Of a stretch of 64,000 bases of DNA, positions 34,943-43,941 are shown one piece after another. Position numbers and translations under genes: made by a program. The DNA is from Isosphaeraceae bacterium (lineage in GTDB: Bacteria > Planctomycetota > Planctomycetia > Isosphaerales > Isosphaeraceae). The stretch lies in assembly GCA_021324445.1 (NCBI GenBank), contig JAJPJC010000188.1, positions 1 to 64,000 on the forward strand, written 5' to 3'. Position 1 is the first letter of the stretch, and each line of letters starts with the position of its first letter. The notes below the pieces were generated by a model, which did no database searches, was not told the DNA's origin, and saw only the letters and a program-made list of their open reading frames with translations.

Positions 34943-36430
34943 TCAAGCCAGGATCGATTTGACGACTTTGCCGTGGACGTCGGTCAGGCGGTAATCCCGG
35001 CCCTGGAACCGGAAGGTCAGCTTGGTGTGCTCGATCCCCAGGAGGTGGAGGATCGTCGCGTTGAGGTCGTAGACTTCGACTGGGTCGGCGACGATGTTGT
35101 AGGAGAAATCATCGGTCGCGCCGTGGACCGATCCGGGCTTGATCCCGCCGCCGGCCAGCCAGACGGTGAAGCAGCGCGGGTGATGGTCGCGGCCGTAGTT
35201 GGTGGCGGTGAGCTGGCCCTGGGAATAGACCGTCCGGCCGAACTCGCCGCCCCAGATGACCAGGGTGTCCTCCAGCAGACCACGCTGCTTCAGGTCCCGG
35301 ATCAACGCCGCGGAGGGCTGGTCGGTGTCGCGGCACTGGGCGCGGATCTGGTTGGGCAGGTCGCCGTGCTGGTCCCAGCCCATGTGATAAAGCTGGATGA
35401 ACCGGACCCCGCGCTCGGCCAGGCGGCGGGCCAGCAGGCAGTTGGCGGCGTAACTGCCGGGCTTGTGGACGTCGGGTCCGTACATCTCGAGGGTCGCCTG
35501 CGGCTCGCGCGAGAGGTCGGTCAGCTCCGGGACCGACTGCTGCATGCGGTAGGCCAGCTCGTACTGCGAGACCCGGGTGAGGATCTCCGGGTCGCCGACC
35601 TCGGCATGGTGGAGGTCATCCAACGCGGCGATCTCATCGAGCATCTGGCGGCGGGTCGGCTGCGAGCAGCCGGCGGGATTGGCCAGGTACAACACCGGCT
35701 CCTTGCCGCCGCGGAGCTTCACGCCCTGGTACCGGGTGGGCAGGAAACCGCTGCCCCAGAGGCGGTCGTACAGCGGCTGGTCGGTCCGGCCGCGCGACAG
35801 GAGCACGACGAACGCCGGCAGGTCCTGGTTCAGGCTCCCCAGTCCGTAGGCGACCCAGGAGCCCATGCTGGGCCGCCCCGCGAGCTGTGAGCCGGTCTGG
35901 ACGAACGTGATCGCCGGGTCGTGGTTGATCGCCTCGGTCACCATCGAGCGGATGATCGTGATGTCGTCGACGATCTCAGCGGTGTGGGGCAGGAGCTCGC
36001 TGAGCCACGCCCCGCTCTGGCCATGCTGCGCGAACCGGAAGATCGACGGGGCGACCGGCAGACTCTTCTGGCCCGAGGTCATCGTCGTGATCCGCTGGCC
36101 CATCCGCACCGAAGCGGGCAGCTCCATGCCCCGCTTGCTCTGGATCGCCGGCTTGTAGTCGAACAGGTCCAGCTGCGACGGTGCGCCCGATTGGAACAGG
36201 TAGATCACCCGCTTGGCCTTCGGGGTGAAGTGCGGCAAACCGGGCAGACCATCGGACGCCCCGGGTCCGGCGGCACCAGGCCCGTGAGGCTTCGACGCGG
36301 CGACGTCGGCCCGCGCGGCGGCGCCGTCGTCCTGGAGCAGCGAGCCGAGGGCGAGAGCACCCAGCCCGACGCCGGAACGCGCCAGGAAGAGCCGGCGATT
36401 CATCTCTTGTGCGATCTGCAACTGGTCCAC
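34943..36430 (-). CDS. DUF1501 protein with twin-arginine leader
   Basis: A 495-residue DUF1501 protein. The Tat-like leader ([22 protein letters not shown], residues ~10-31) is followed by [61 protein letters not shown] and [22 protein letters not shown] at 36493 overlaps the PSD1 stop, but GTG at 36430 is preferred. It carries AGGAGG seven bases upstream and begins the family-typical [14 protein letters not shown] palindrome (36448-36473) lies in the intergenic spacer, which argues against the longer form. It is the third gene of a ceramidase-PSD1-DUF1501 operon and, as elsewhere in Planctomycetes, should act with the PSD1 cytochrome outside the cytoplasm. Confidence 0.9.
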   Translation of the reverse strand: MDQLQIAQEMNRRLFLARSGVGLGALALGSLLQDDGAAARADVAASKPHGPGAAGPGASDGLPGLPHFTPKAKRVIYLFQSGAPSQLDLFDYKPAIQSKRGMELPASVRMGQRITTMTSGQKSLPVAPSIFRFAQHGQSGAWLSELLPHTAEIVDDITIIRSMVTEAINHDPAITFVQTGSQLAGRPSMGSWVAYGLGSLNQDLPAFVVLLSRGRTDQPLYDRLWGSGFLPTRYQGVKLRGGKEPVLYLANPAGCSQPTRRQMLDEIAALDDLHHAEVGDPEILTRVSQYELAYRMQQSVPELTDLSREPQATLEMYGPDVHKPGSYAANCLLARRLAERGVRFIQLYHMGWDQHGDLPNQIRAQCRDTDQPSAALIRDLKQRGLLEDTLVIWGGEFGRTVYSQGQLTATNYGRDHHPRCFTVWLAGGGIKPGSVHGATDDFSYNIVADPVEVYDLNATILHLLGIEHTKLTFRFQGRDYRLTDVHGKVVKSILA

Positions 36431-36447
36431 GGCTGTCCTCCTCGTCG

Positions 36448-36473
36448 GGAGGTCAGGCTTTAGCCTGACCTCC
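36448..36473. repeat. Perfect 12-bp palindrome (GGAGGTCAGGCT family)
   Basis: Arms GGAGGTCAGGCT and AGCCTGACCTCC are separated by TT. It sits in the 59-base spacer between the PSD1 and DUF1501 genes. The same core recurs at 59443-59518. It may be a dispersed palindromic repeat that stabilises or modulates the polycistronic message. Confidence 0.8.
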
Positions 36474-36489
36474 GGGAGCGTCTTTCGTG

Positions 36490-38886
36490 TCATTCCAGGG
36501 TAATGGTCTCATCCAGGTTGAGGATGACGCCGGCCGTCGCGGTGTAGGCCGCCAGATCGACCGGGTCGATCCGTGGGTCAATCGGGCTCTCGCCGTGGCG
36601 GATCAATTGCAAGGCGGCCTCGTGCTGGGCACGGTAGGCGTTGCGATAGCGTTCCAGCCCGCGGCACAGGACGGCCAGCTCGGCCGGGGTCGGGGTCCGG
36701 GCCGTCGCGCGGCGGAACGCGAAGGTGATCCGCTCCTCGGCTGTGCAGCCGCCTTGGAGCAGCATCCGCTCGGCCAGGCACCGCGCGGCTTCGACATAGG
36801 TGACGTCATTGAGCAATTCCAGCGCCTGGAGTGGAGTGTTGGTCCGGGCGCGCTTCACCTGGCAGGTCTCGCGGCTGGGGGCGTCGAAGGTAGCCAGGAT
36901 CGGATGGGGCACGGTCCGCTTGCGGTAGACGTACAGGCTGCGGCAGTAGAGCGCCGGCCCCTTGTCCTGGATGTACGGTCCCTCGCCCGCGCCGCCGGCC
37001 AGCTCCTCCCACAGGCCCGCGGGCTGGTAGGGCTTGACCGACGGCCCGCCGATCCGGTGGGCGAGCAACCCGGCGATGGCCAGGGCGTTGTCGCGCACGA
37101 CCTCGGCCGAGAGCCGGAACCGCGGCCCGCGGGCCAGCAGGCGATTCTCGGGGTCGCGGGCCAGCAGGGCGCGCGACGCTCGCGACGACTGGCGATACGA
37201 CGCGCTGGTGACGATCAGCCGGTGCATCGCCTTGAGGTCCCAGCCGGTGCGGATCAGCTCGGTGGCCAGCCAATCGAGCAGCTCGGGGTGCGACGGCGGC
37301 TCGCCCTGGATGCCGAAGTTCTCGGCCGTCTTCACCAGGCCCGTGCCGAAATGGTGCTGCCAGATCCGGTTGACCGCGACCCGCGCCGTCAGGGGATTCT
37401 CCGGCGCGACCAGCCAGCGCGCCAGGCCCAGCCGGTTGCGGGGCGCGCCCGGCGGCAGGTGCGAGAGGCACGAAGGCGTATCCGGCTGCACCGGCCGTGT
37501 CTTGTCGGGCTGGTCATACTGGCCGCGCTTCAACACATAGGTCGGCCGCGGCTGCGGTGTGTCCTCCATCACCATCACCGAAGTGATCCGCTGTTCGTAC
37601 TCGGCCTTCTCCTTGTTCAGCACGTTCCGATGCTTCGGGGTGCCGTACGCCCTGGCCACGGCGATCGCCAGGTCGAACTCGCGGAGGCGGTCGCGATCCT
37701 TCGGCGTCGGCATCACGATCATCGGCGGCACGTTCCCCTTCTGCTCGGTGTAGACCCCTTTCTCGTTGACGCTGTTGAAGAAGCCGAGGAACTGGTAGAA
37801 CTCGGTTTGGGAAATCGGGTCGTACTTGTGGTCGTGGCACCGGCTGCAGCCCATCGTCAAGCCGAGGAAGACCGTGGAGGTGGTTTCGACCCGGTCGACG
37901 GCATTCTCGATGCGCCACTCTTCGTCGATCGAGCCGGCCTCGGTGACGGTGCGGTTGTTGCGGTTGAAGCCGGTCGCGATCCGCTGCGCCTGCGTGGCGC
38001 CGGGGAGCAGGTCGCCGGCGATCTGGTCGATCGTGAACCGATCGAAGGGCTGGTTGGCATTGAACGCGGCGATCACCCAGTCCCGCCAGGGCCACATGGT
38101 CCGGGCGAAGTCGTTCTGATAGCCGTTGGTGTCGGCGTAACGGGCCCCGTCCAGCCAGTCCATGGCCATGCGCTGACCGTACTCGGGCGAGGCGAGCAGG
38201 CGATCGACGAGTGCCTCGTAAGCGCCGGGCGAGCCATCGGCGAGGAAGGCCTCGACTTCGGCCGGAGTCGGGGGAAGCCCGGTCAAGTCGAGAGAGACGC
38301 GGCGGATCAACGTGGTTGGCTCCGCCTCCGGTGAAGGGGTCAACTTCTCGGCCTCGAGGCGGGCGAGGAGGAATGCGTCGATCGGGTTCCGGGGCCAGAT
38401 CCGGTTCCGAACGGCCGGAGGTGTCCCGCGGCGCGGCGGCTCGAAGGCCCAGTGCTGGCTCCAGGAGGCGCCCTGGTCGATCCAACGGGTCAAAAGCTCG
38501 ACCTGCCGCGCGGCGAGGGTCTTCCCCGACTTCCGCGGCGGCATCCGCTCGTCCGGATCGTCGCTGGTGATCCGACGGATCAGCTCGCTCTCGCGACTGT
38601 TGCCCGGCACGATGATCGGGTCGTTCTTCCGCAGCGCACTCTCTTTCAGGTCGAGCCGCAGGTCGGCCTTGCGCGTCCTGGCGTCCGGCCCATGGCAGAG
38701 GAAGCAATTCTCCGACAGGATCGGCAGGATCTCGCGGCGGAAGTCGACCGGCAGGGGCGGTGCCGCCCAGGTCGGTGCCGCCGCGACGGCGAGGATCACC
38801 AGAGCAAGGGATCCGATGCGGGAACGGATCCTCGGGCCGTTCAGGGACGCAAGAGAGGGAAAGTCAATCGACGGTTCAGGTCGCAT
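36490..38886 (-). CDS. PSD1-type cytochrome c protein (PSCyt1-DUF1549-DUF1553)
   Basis: A 798-residue exported protein. A signal peptide (ending about residue 42, PTWAAPP) precedes a cytochrome c-like domain with CFLCH at 61-65 and [11 protein letters not shown]1549 follows ([57 protein letters not shown]). A further CxxCH-like block, [13 protein letters not shown], lies near residue 350. DUF1553 comes last ([21 protein letters not shown]). The start is uncertain; a GTG at 39012 overlaps the previous stop (GTGA) but gives a long unlikely leader, so ATG at 38886 before the signal peptide is preferred. It sits between a ceramidase-like gene and the DUF1501 gene. Confidence 0.88.
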   Translation of the reverse strand: MRPEPSIDFPSLASLNGPRIRSRIGSLALVILAVAAAPTWAAPPLPVDFRREILPILSENCFLCHGPDARTRKADLRLDLKESALRKNDPIIVPGNSRESELIRRITSDDPDERMPPRKSGKTLAARQVELLTRWIDQGASWSQHWAFEPPRRGTPPAVRNRIWPRNPIDAFLLARLEAEKLTPSPEAEPTTLIRRVSLDLTGLPPTPAEVEAFLADGSPGAYEALVDRLLASPEYGQRMAMDWLDGARYADTNGYQNDFARTMWPWRDWVIAAFNANQPFDRFTIDQIAGDLLPGATQAQRIATGFNRNNRTVTEAGSIDEEWRIENAVDRVETTSTVFLGLTMGCSRCHDHKYDPISQTEFYQFLGFFNSVNEKGVYTEQKGNVPPMIVMPTPKDRDRLREFDLAIAVARAYGTPKHRNVLNKEKAEYEQRITSVMVMEDTPQPRPTYVLKRGQYDQPDKTRPVQPDTPSCLSHLPPGAPRNRLGLARWLVAPENPLTARVAVNRIWQHHFGTGLVKTAENFGIQGEPPSHPELLDWLATELIRTGWDLKAMHRLIVTSASYRQSSRASRALLARDPENRLLARGPRFRLSAEVVRDNALAIAGLLAHRIGGPSVKPYQPAGLWEELAGGAGEGPYIQDKGPALYCRSLYVYRKRTVPHPILATFDAPSRETCQVKRARTNTPLQALELLNDVTYVEAARCLAERMLLQGGCTAEERITFAFRRATARTPTPAELAVLCRGLERYRNAYRAQHEAALQLIRHGESPIDPRIDPVDLAAYTATAGVILNLDETITLE

Positions 38887-39008
38887 GCGTCGTTGGGACT
38901 CAAAAGCGGGAGGCAGGGTCGAACAGGAGGGAGGAGGTTCCAGAACCATTATCGAGGCCCCGCCACCTCCCGACAAGAGGGGACGGGAGTCCCATGCCGA
39001 ACAGGAGA

Positions 39009-40412
39009 TCACTTCCGCCGGACCTTCTCGACCACCTGGTGCGCCGCGTTGACGACGATCGACTCGATATCGTCGGCGAACGGAGCGGGCCAGGTGCTGC
39101 CATAGAAGGCTTCGCCGGCCTCGTAGCCACCCTCCTTGAGGACGCGCAGCGACGGGATGTACCCGACCACGTCGTTGGCGTAGGCGGCCACCCAGAGCGT
39201 CTTGCCCTCGCCGCCGAGCTCGCGCTGGAGCCGCAGGGCGTAGTCGACCACGACTTCACCCGAGAGGGCCACCAGCGTCAGCTGGTCGCCCAGCGCGAAG
39301 GCCTGGGCGGCGTAGTAGGGATACTCGGTGGGAATCGGCCGGCCCTGGTCGATGGCCTCGATCATCCGCTGGGCGTGCCGCCGCCGGCCCTGGTTGGGAT
39401 CGTTCTTGAGCGTCTCGTATGAGGCGCGGTCGGTCGGCCCGCCGAAGCGGATTGTCGTCTCGGTGAACGCCGTGCGGAGGGGTCCGGTCAGAGTCATCAG
39501 CCACGCGGGGTGGTCGAGCACGAACTTGACCGCCTGTCCCAGCTCCGCGCCGTGCTCCTTGGCCAGCGCGAGGGTGCCGTACGGGTGCGGGTCGGCGTCG
39601 CCGGCGCAGCCGGTGACGAACATCGCGACGGCTCCGGGGTTGTCGGCTTCGATGCGGTCCTGGGCATACCCGGCGAAATCAGGGTCGATCTTCATCATGT
39701 CGGGGCGGTGGGTCGTGTTGTGGCAGGCGTAGCCGAAGACAACCGCCATCGGCTTGCCGTCGGCCTTCTGGACGCGGAGAATCGGCACGCTCTCATCGAC
39801 GGGACCGGCGGGGTTCTTGCCCAGCCGGATCCCCCGCGGGGTCGGCTCGCGGCGATTGAGGGCGAAGTGGGCGCGACCGACGCCGTAGGCCAGGCGGACC
39901 GGCTCCATCTTGCCCAGCGCCTCGTCGATCACGGTGACGATCTTATCCTCCAGCTCCCGGGTGTAGGCGACATTGTTCTCGAAACCCTCGCGCTGGGGAC
40001 GGCCGGCCCTGTCGCTCCCGGGCGGCTCGGCGGGCGCGGGGCCGGCGTGGTTGTGCGACGCGAACAGCACGAGGTTCTCGCGCGGCAGGCCATGCTTGGC
40101 CTTGACCCGCTCGGCCACTCGGGTCGTGAACGGGCGCCGGAACGAGATGATGTCGCAGGTGACGAAGACCACCTTTGAACCCTGTGCATCGGCCAACGCC
40201 AGCGCCTTGGCTACGAGCGGGTGCGCGACGCCCTGGGACGGCGATGTCCGCGACGCGTAGCCCGCCATCCGGACCGGGGCGGTCGGCGTCGTGTCGACCC
40301 GTGCCACTCCGGCTCGCCAGCCCGTGGATGGCTCAGCGGCATCGAGGTACCCCATACCCAGGAGCACGATACCCACACCCCAAGAGCCCAACCTCTTGAT
40401 GATTCGAGCCAT
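39009..40412 (-). CDS. Neutral/alkaline ceramidase-like protein
   Basis: A 467-residue exported protein with a signal peptide (1-25, GVGIVLLGMGYLDAAEP) and the N-terminal domain of neutral/alkaline non-lysosomal ceramidases. Landmarks are GVARVDTTP, GYASRTSPSQGVAHPLVAKALAL, FASHNHAGPAP (metal-binding H120, H122), FGYACHNTTHRP and GCAGDADPHPYG. The C-terminal Ig-like domain of true ceramidases is absent, and members of this type without it may hydrolyse other amide-linked lipids or unrelated substrates. ATG at 40412 has AGGAGG upstream. The gene is the first of a likely operon with the PSD1 and DUF1501 genes; their stop and start codons nearly touch. Confidence 0.85.
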   Translation of the reverse strand: MARIIKRLGSWGVGIVLLGMGYLDAAEPSTGWRAGVARVDTTPTAPVRMAGYASRTSPSQGVAHPLVAKALALADAQGSKVVFVTCDIISFRRPFTTRVAERVKAKHGLPRENLVLFASHNHAGPAPAEPPGSDRAGRPQREGFENNVAYTRELEDKIVTVIDEALGKMEPVRLAYGVGRAHFALNRREPTPRGIRLGKNPAGPVDESVPILRVQKADGKPMAVVFGYACHNTTHRPDMMKIDPDFAGYAQDRIEADNPGAVAMFVTGCAGDADPHPYGTLALAKEHGAELGQAVKFVLDHPAWLMTLTGPLRTAFTETTIRFGGPTDRASYETLKNDPNQGRRRHAQRMIEAIDQGRPIPTEYPYYAAQAFALGDQLTLVALSGEVVVDYALRLQRELGGEGKTLWVAAYANDVVGYIPSLRVLKEGGYEAGEAFYGSTWPAPFADDIESIVVNAAHQVVEKVRRK

Positions 40413-40446
40413 CTTCTCGCCTCCTGATTTGATCAAGTCATCCCAG

Positions 40447-40932
40447 TCACGACGGATTGTGTGAGGCACCTGACGACATCCGCGATTGGAACATAGGCGC
40501 ATGCCGATTTCTGGCAGCTTCCAGCCAGAGAGCGATCAGACCAAGGACGGCGAAGAGCGGGAGGAATCGCAGCAGTCGGTAGTACACACCATACCACCCG
40601 CTCGCCCACCAGGTCGGGAAGAAGAAGAGAAACCAAAGAACGATCGCCACGAAGTTGGCTCTCGTCCGAGGGACGGAAGCCCAAGACCCGAACAAGAAAG
40701 TCAAGCCATAGAGCACCAAAGGGAGGGCGAAACCGGCGAGTCCCGCAGCGAGCAATCCCATCAGACCGGGACCGACCCACTTGCCGATCAAGCCCTGTCC
40801 TTTCCACCCGGCAATGCCCGCGAGGACCCCCACAAGCAGAGCGCAGACCATTAGGGCAGGCAACGAGTCTGCAAAGCGTGGCTTACCTCTCGACAGTTCC
40901 AAGAGTACCTGCTGAGATTGCGGTGTCGGCAT
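40447..40932 (-). CDS. Small membrane protein of unknown function
   Basis: A 161-residue protein with about four hydrophobic segments (LPALMVCALLVGVLAGIAG, GPGLMGLLAAGLAGFALPLVL, NFVAIVLWFLFFFPTWW, FLPLFAVLGLIALWL) and a polar N-terminus (MPTPQSQQVLLELSRGK). No family recognised. A GGGAG ribosome binding site supports the start. It lies upstream of the ceramidase-like gene in the same direction. Confidence 0.7.
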   Translation of the reverse strand: MPTPQSQQVLLELSRGKPRFADSLPALMVCALLVGVLAGIAGWKGQGLIGKWVGPGLMGLLAAGLAGFALPLVLYGLTFLFGSWASVPRTRANFVAIVLWFLFFFPTWWASGWYGVYYRLLRFLPLFAVLGLIALWLEAARNRHAPMFQSRMSSGASHNPS

Positions 40933-41053
40933 GGCAAGCGCTCCCGTTGGTCAACGGTCTGCCTCTCCTCAGTCCGGCCAGGTATCTCCGATCTCAGGGG
41001 CCCAAGCGAAGCGACAGGGCAGGGAGAACTCCAGTGGTTGAGGTCTCGCTGGA

Positions 41054-41428
41054 TCATGCGGGCAGGTCGGCAAGCGACCACGAAAGCCGCTTCCCCAGCG
41101 CGGCTGCGTAGGTCCGCAGAGTCACGACGGTCGGGTTCGTGATCTTACCGGTCTCGAGCTTGGAGATCGTGGCGCGGTCAATCCCGGTGCGTTCGGCCAG
41201 ATCCGTGAGGCTGAGCCCTTGACGTTCGCGCTCCAGCCGGAGCGCTGCCAAGGCGGCGGCCAGCTCTTCGTCATGCACGAGCGGCGGGTATTCGCGCCGG
41301 TATGCCTCAATGTCGCGGGCCAGCCCTTCTTGATACTCCGCAGTCTGGCGCTGGGCACGCCGCGCGTCGACCGCGGCGCGTTGTGCGGGGGTCAAGTCGG
41401 CATCGCTCAGTCGGCGTCGCTCTGCCAT
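41054..41428 (-). CDS. XRE-family antitoxin
   Basis: A 124-residue DNA-binding protein with an XRE-type helix-turn-helix (RQGLSLTDLAERTGIDRATISKLETGKITNPTVVTLRTYAAALGKRL, about residues 65-115) after a helical N-terminus (RRRLSDADLTPAQRAAVDARRAQRQT). ATG at 41428 has TGAGGA close upstream, overlapping the intended stop of the toxin gene. In pairs of this kind the antitoxin neutralises the toxin and represses its own operon. Confidence 0.85.
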   Translation of the reverse strand: MAERRRLSDADLTPAQRAAVDARRAQRQTAEYQEGLARDIEAYRREYPPLVHDEELAAALAALRLERERQGLSLTDLAERTGIDRATISKLETGKITNPTVVTLRTYAAALGKRLSWSLADLPA

Positions 41429-41439
41429 GATGATGATCC

Positions 41440-41711
41440 TCACGGCTCGATTTCGTAGGCGGTGACGGGGCGGCCACCACAATCCCGGCGTCCTTGTGCC
41501 GTTCATAAACAACGAGGATCGTCTTTCCCGTGGATGTCTCGCCAATTACGGCCGGTCGGCCGCTGCTGCGGCTCTGGATGCTCCGGCTTTGAGAGTCGTA
41601 CAGGACATCCTCGACCTCCTCCTGAGTCAAGCCCTTGCCGGCGACATGCTGGGTGTTGCCCCGAGGGTTGTCTTCGGCGTCCCACTCGACGTAATCGAAG
41701 TCGATCGCCAC
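41440..41711 (-). pseudogene. BrnT-like toxin with C-terminal frameshift
   Basis: The frame opens with GTG (MAIDFDYVEWDAEDNP) and continues with NTQHVAGKGLTQEEVEDVLYDSQSRSIQSRSSGRPAVIGETSTGKTILVVYERHKD, a compact BrnT/RelE-like fold. After KDAGIVV the listed frame runs into a low-complexity tail and stops at 41307. In the neighbouring frame the sequence RPVTAYEIEP* follows and ends at 41440, 11 bases before the antitoxin ATG. A one-base indel at about 41470 is the simplest explanation. The toxin may be non-functional, or the base may be a sequencing error. The adjacent XRE gene is intact. Confidence 0.65.
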
Positions 41712-41821
41712 ACAACCTCTCCACTTAGGTCATCGGTTGTTGAATTTTAGGCCAATCAAACTGATCCGTCAATGATCGTGGTGCCGCCGAACAGCCCGTT
41801 CGAGAACCCGGCCAGACCGGA

Positions 41822-42847
41822 TCATTCCTTTGTTCTCATCGTCGCCCTTCGTGCAAGGGCATTCAGGTCGACGAGGGCCGCCCGATCGCCGGCCGCCTGG
41901 ACCAGGTCCACGATCAGATCGATCGTGCGGAAGGAGGGGTCGACCACGCCCAGGCAGGAGGGGTGGGCCAGGAAGTCGAAGACGGCGCGATGCTCAATCG
42001 CCCAGGTCACGCCGGCTCGGATCGCTTCCAGAAACGACTCCAAGGGCCATCGGCCGTTGCGGAACGCTCCGATGTCGCTGATCGGGCTAATGGGGATTTC
42101 GATCAAGCCCGACGGGTAGACGAACGGCTGGGCCTGCTCCTGGGCGGCGAGGATCCCCGCCATCACCTTCGCGTCGGGCGGCTTCCCCGACGTGTCGGCG
42201 ATCGGGTGCGCCGGGTACTTGCTGCTGACCCAGGTGTACCCCAGCTTCTGGAGCATCTCCTGGATGTCGGGACGGTCGGCCAGGCCATTGGCGAACCCGC
42301 CCGGAGTCCGGAACCCGGCCGGCGCGATCCCCACGCGCTGCTTCAGCGCCAGCTCGGCGAGGCGGATGTTCCCGGCGATGACCTCCGCGGGGGTCTTCCC
42401 CTCGATCAGCCAGGGCGCCCGGCGGAATCGGAACTGGATGTCCTCCGGGCGCTTCGCCAGGACATAGACATGATCGTAAGTGTGATTCCCGACCGGATGT
42501 CCCTGGGCGATGATGTCGCGGAGCCAGCCGACGTCCTCCTGCTCCATGGTCCGGCCGACGGCGAAGAAGTGGATCACGCCGCCGCGGGCCTTGACCCGCC
42601 GCGCGGCCGCGAGGGCGTAGCGCTTGGCCGCGGCGTCGAGATTCCCCTTCTCGTAGTCCCAGTGAGTCTGGTCCCAGGTCGGGAAGTTCCGGCTCATCTC
42701 CAGGTCGAGGGTGATGGCGACCAGGGCCTTCTCGGAAGGGGCTTGAACGGCCAGGGCCCGTGAGGGCGCCGCGGCCGCCAGGCCGGTGGCGGCGGTCGCG
42801 GCGAGGAATCTTCGCCGGGTCGTCGGAGGCGTGTCGTGCGGCGTCAT
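41822..42847 (-). CDS. Exported polysaccharide deacetylase (NodB-like)
   Basis: A 341-residue protein with a Tat-like leader (TRRRFLAATAATGLAAAAPS) and a NodB domain. Motif 1 is AITLDLEM (D48, with E50 in the second position), motif 2 is GNHTYDH (H122, H126), and later blocks include FRTPGGF and VSSKYPAHPIADTSG. It removes N- or O-acetyl groups from polymers such as peptidoglycan, chitin or xylan in related proteins; the substrate here is unknown. Its start overlaps the previous stop (ATGA), so it is co-translated with the two upstream genes. Codon use and spacing look normal. Confidence 0.88.
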   Translation of the reverse strand: MTPHDTPPTTRRRFLAATAATGLAAAAPSRALAVQAPSEKALVAITLDLEMSRNFPTWDQTHWDYEKGNLDAAAKRYALAAARRVKARGGVIHFFAVGRTMEQEDVGWLRDIIAQGHPVGNHTYDHVYVLAKRPEDIQFRFRRAPWLIEGKTPAEVIAGNIRLAELALKQRVGIAPAGFRTPGGFANGLADRPDIQEMLQKLGYTWVSSKYPAHPIADTSGKPPDAKVMAGILAAQEQAQPFVYPSGLIEIPISPISDIGAFRNGRWPLESFLEAIRAGVTWAIEHRAVFDFLAHPSCLGVVDPSFRTIDLIVDLVQAAGDRAALVDLNALARRATMRTKE

Positions 42848-43941
42848 CGGGGTCGGTCGCTCCGTTCAGGCCCGTGCGGAACCGGCACCGGCCGGACCCA
42901 CGAGACCTGGGTGATGAACAAGTTGAGCGCGGCGTAGCAGACCGCCTGGTTGGTGGCATACCGGGGCGTGGGTTGGGCCGGGAAGGTGGCGATGGTGGCA
43001 TCCCCGAGGAGGAACACGTCGAAGTCCCGGGCGAGATTCTTGTAACCGGCGGTCGTCGCGCAGACGCACATGTCCGTGTTGTAGCCGGCCAGCAGGATAT
43101 GCCGCACACCCTCGCGCTTGAGGAAGTCGCGGAGCAAGGGATAGCCCTCGGCGTCGTAGATCACGACGTCGCGCGGGGCGACCTCGATCGGCTTCATCAC
43201 CGGGATGGGCAGCTCCCAGAAGCCTCGGCCTTCGTAACCCGGTCCGGAATCGATGCCGGGGAACTGCTGGAAGTAGTCGAGCGTCGGCGTCTCGGCCGAG
43301 ACGGTCACCGTGGCGGGCAACGCCTGGCCGCGGTAGGGGAAGGACGCCAGCTTGGCCTCAAGTTCCTTCTGTCCCTGCTTGCGGTCGTGGGCGCTGGGCT
43401 GGCCGTGAATCGAGCGATAAAGCTTCTTGCGGATCGGGTCCTCGGTGCCGGGGAGGCTGTAAGCGACCAGCCGGACGCGATCGCGCATCGCCTTCAGGAA
43501 GGGGTTGATGACCGTCGCGGCGTGGTCGAGGACGAGCCGGTTCTTGACGGGCGTGCACTGGAACGCCACGCCGGCCGGCTCGGGCGTGCGCCAGCCCTGG
43601 CCGTCGTCGATGCCCCAGGGGTGGACCACGATCACGGCGGTCCGATCCGCCCGCAGGCGGTTGGGCACCTCGATGATCCCCCGGGCGTTGTAGGAGAACC
43701 GCCAGGCGCGGACCTCCAGGTCGGCACCCGGATCATCCACCAGGGTCGGGGCCTCGAACCGCGCGGCGACCTCGTGCACCGGCTCGACGAACTGGGGGAA
43801 GTCGGCCAGGATCGGCCGGGGGTCCGTGACCGGCTTGAGCCGGTTCTGGTAGATCCGCGTCGACTCCTCGCCGGCGCGGACCAACGTTGTGAGAGCCAGC
43901 GGCAGCAGAAGACAAACGACCCTTGCAACATGGCCGGTCAT
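42844..43941 (-). CDS. Exported isochorismatase-like cysteine hydrolase
   Basis: A 365-residue protein with a signal peptide (1-24) and an isochorismatase-like fold. The catalytic cysteine is C292 in GYNTDMCVCATTAG, with AVIVVHPWGIDDGQ in the place of the usual D-x-Q motif. The usual first aspartate is His here, which may alter chemistry. The N-terminal 75 residues do not match a known module. It overlaps both neighbours by ATGA, between a PVC-type cytochrome and a polysaccharide deacetylase. Hydrolysis of an amide such as nicotinamide or a peptide-like bond is possible, but the substrate is unknown. Confidence 0.75.
   Translation of the reverse strand: MTGHVARVVCLLLPLALTTLVRAGEESTRIYQNRLKPVTDPRPILADFPQFVEPVHEVAARFEAPTLVDDPGADLEVRAWRFSYNARGIIEVPNRLRADRTAVIVVHPWGIDDGQGWRTPEPAGVAFQCTPVKNRLVLDHAATVINPFLKAMRDRVRLVAYSLPGTEDPIRKKLYRSIHGQPSAHDRKQGQKELEAKLASFPYRGQALPATVTVSAETPTLDYFQQFPGIDSGPGYEGRGFWELPIPVMKPIEVAPRDVVIYDAEGYPLLRDFLKREGVRHILLAGYNTDMCVCATTAGYKNLARDFDVFLLGDATIATFPAQPTPRYATNQAVCYAALNLFITQVSWVRPVPVPHGPERSDRPR

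Noticed and set aside
36431-36493. Start of the DUF1501 protein at the ATG overlapping the PSD1 stop
   Set aside because: The extra N-terminal residues span a perfect palindrome and have no family counterpart; GTG at 36430 has AGGAGG at the proper distance.
36487-38334. 615-codon plus-strand frame opposite the PSD1 gene
   Set aside because: No domain and no ribosome binding site; it mirrors the real gene on the minus strand.
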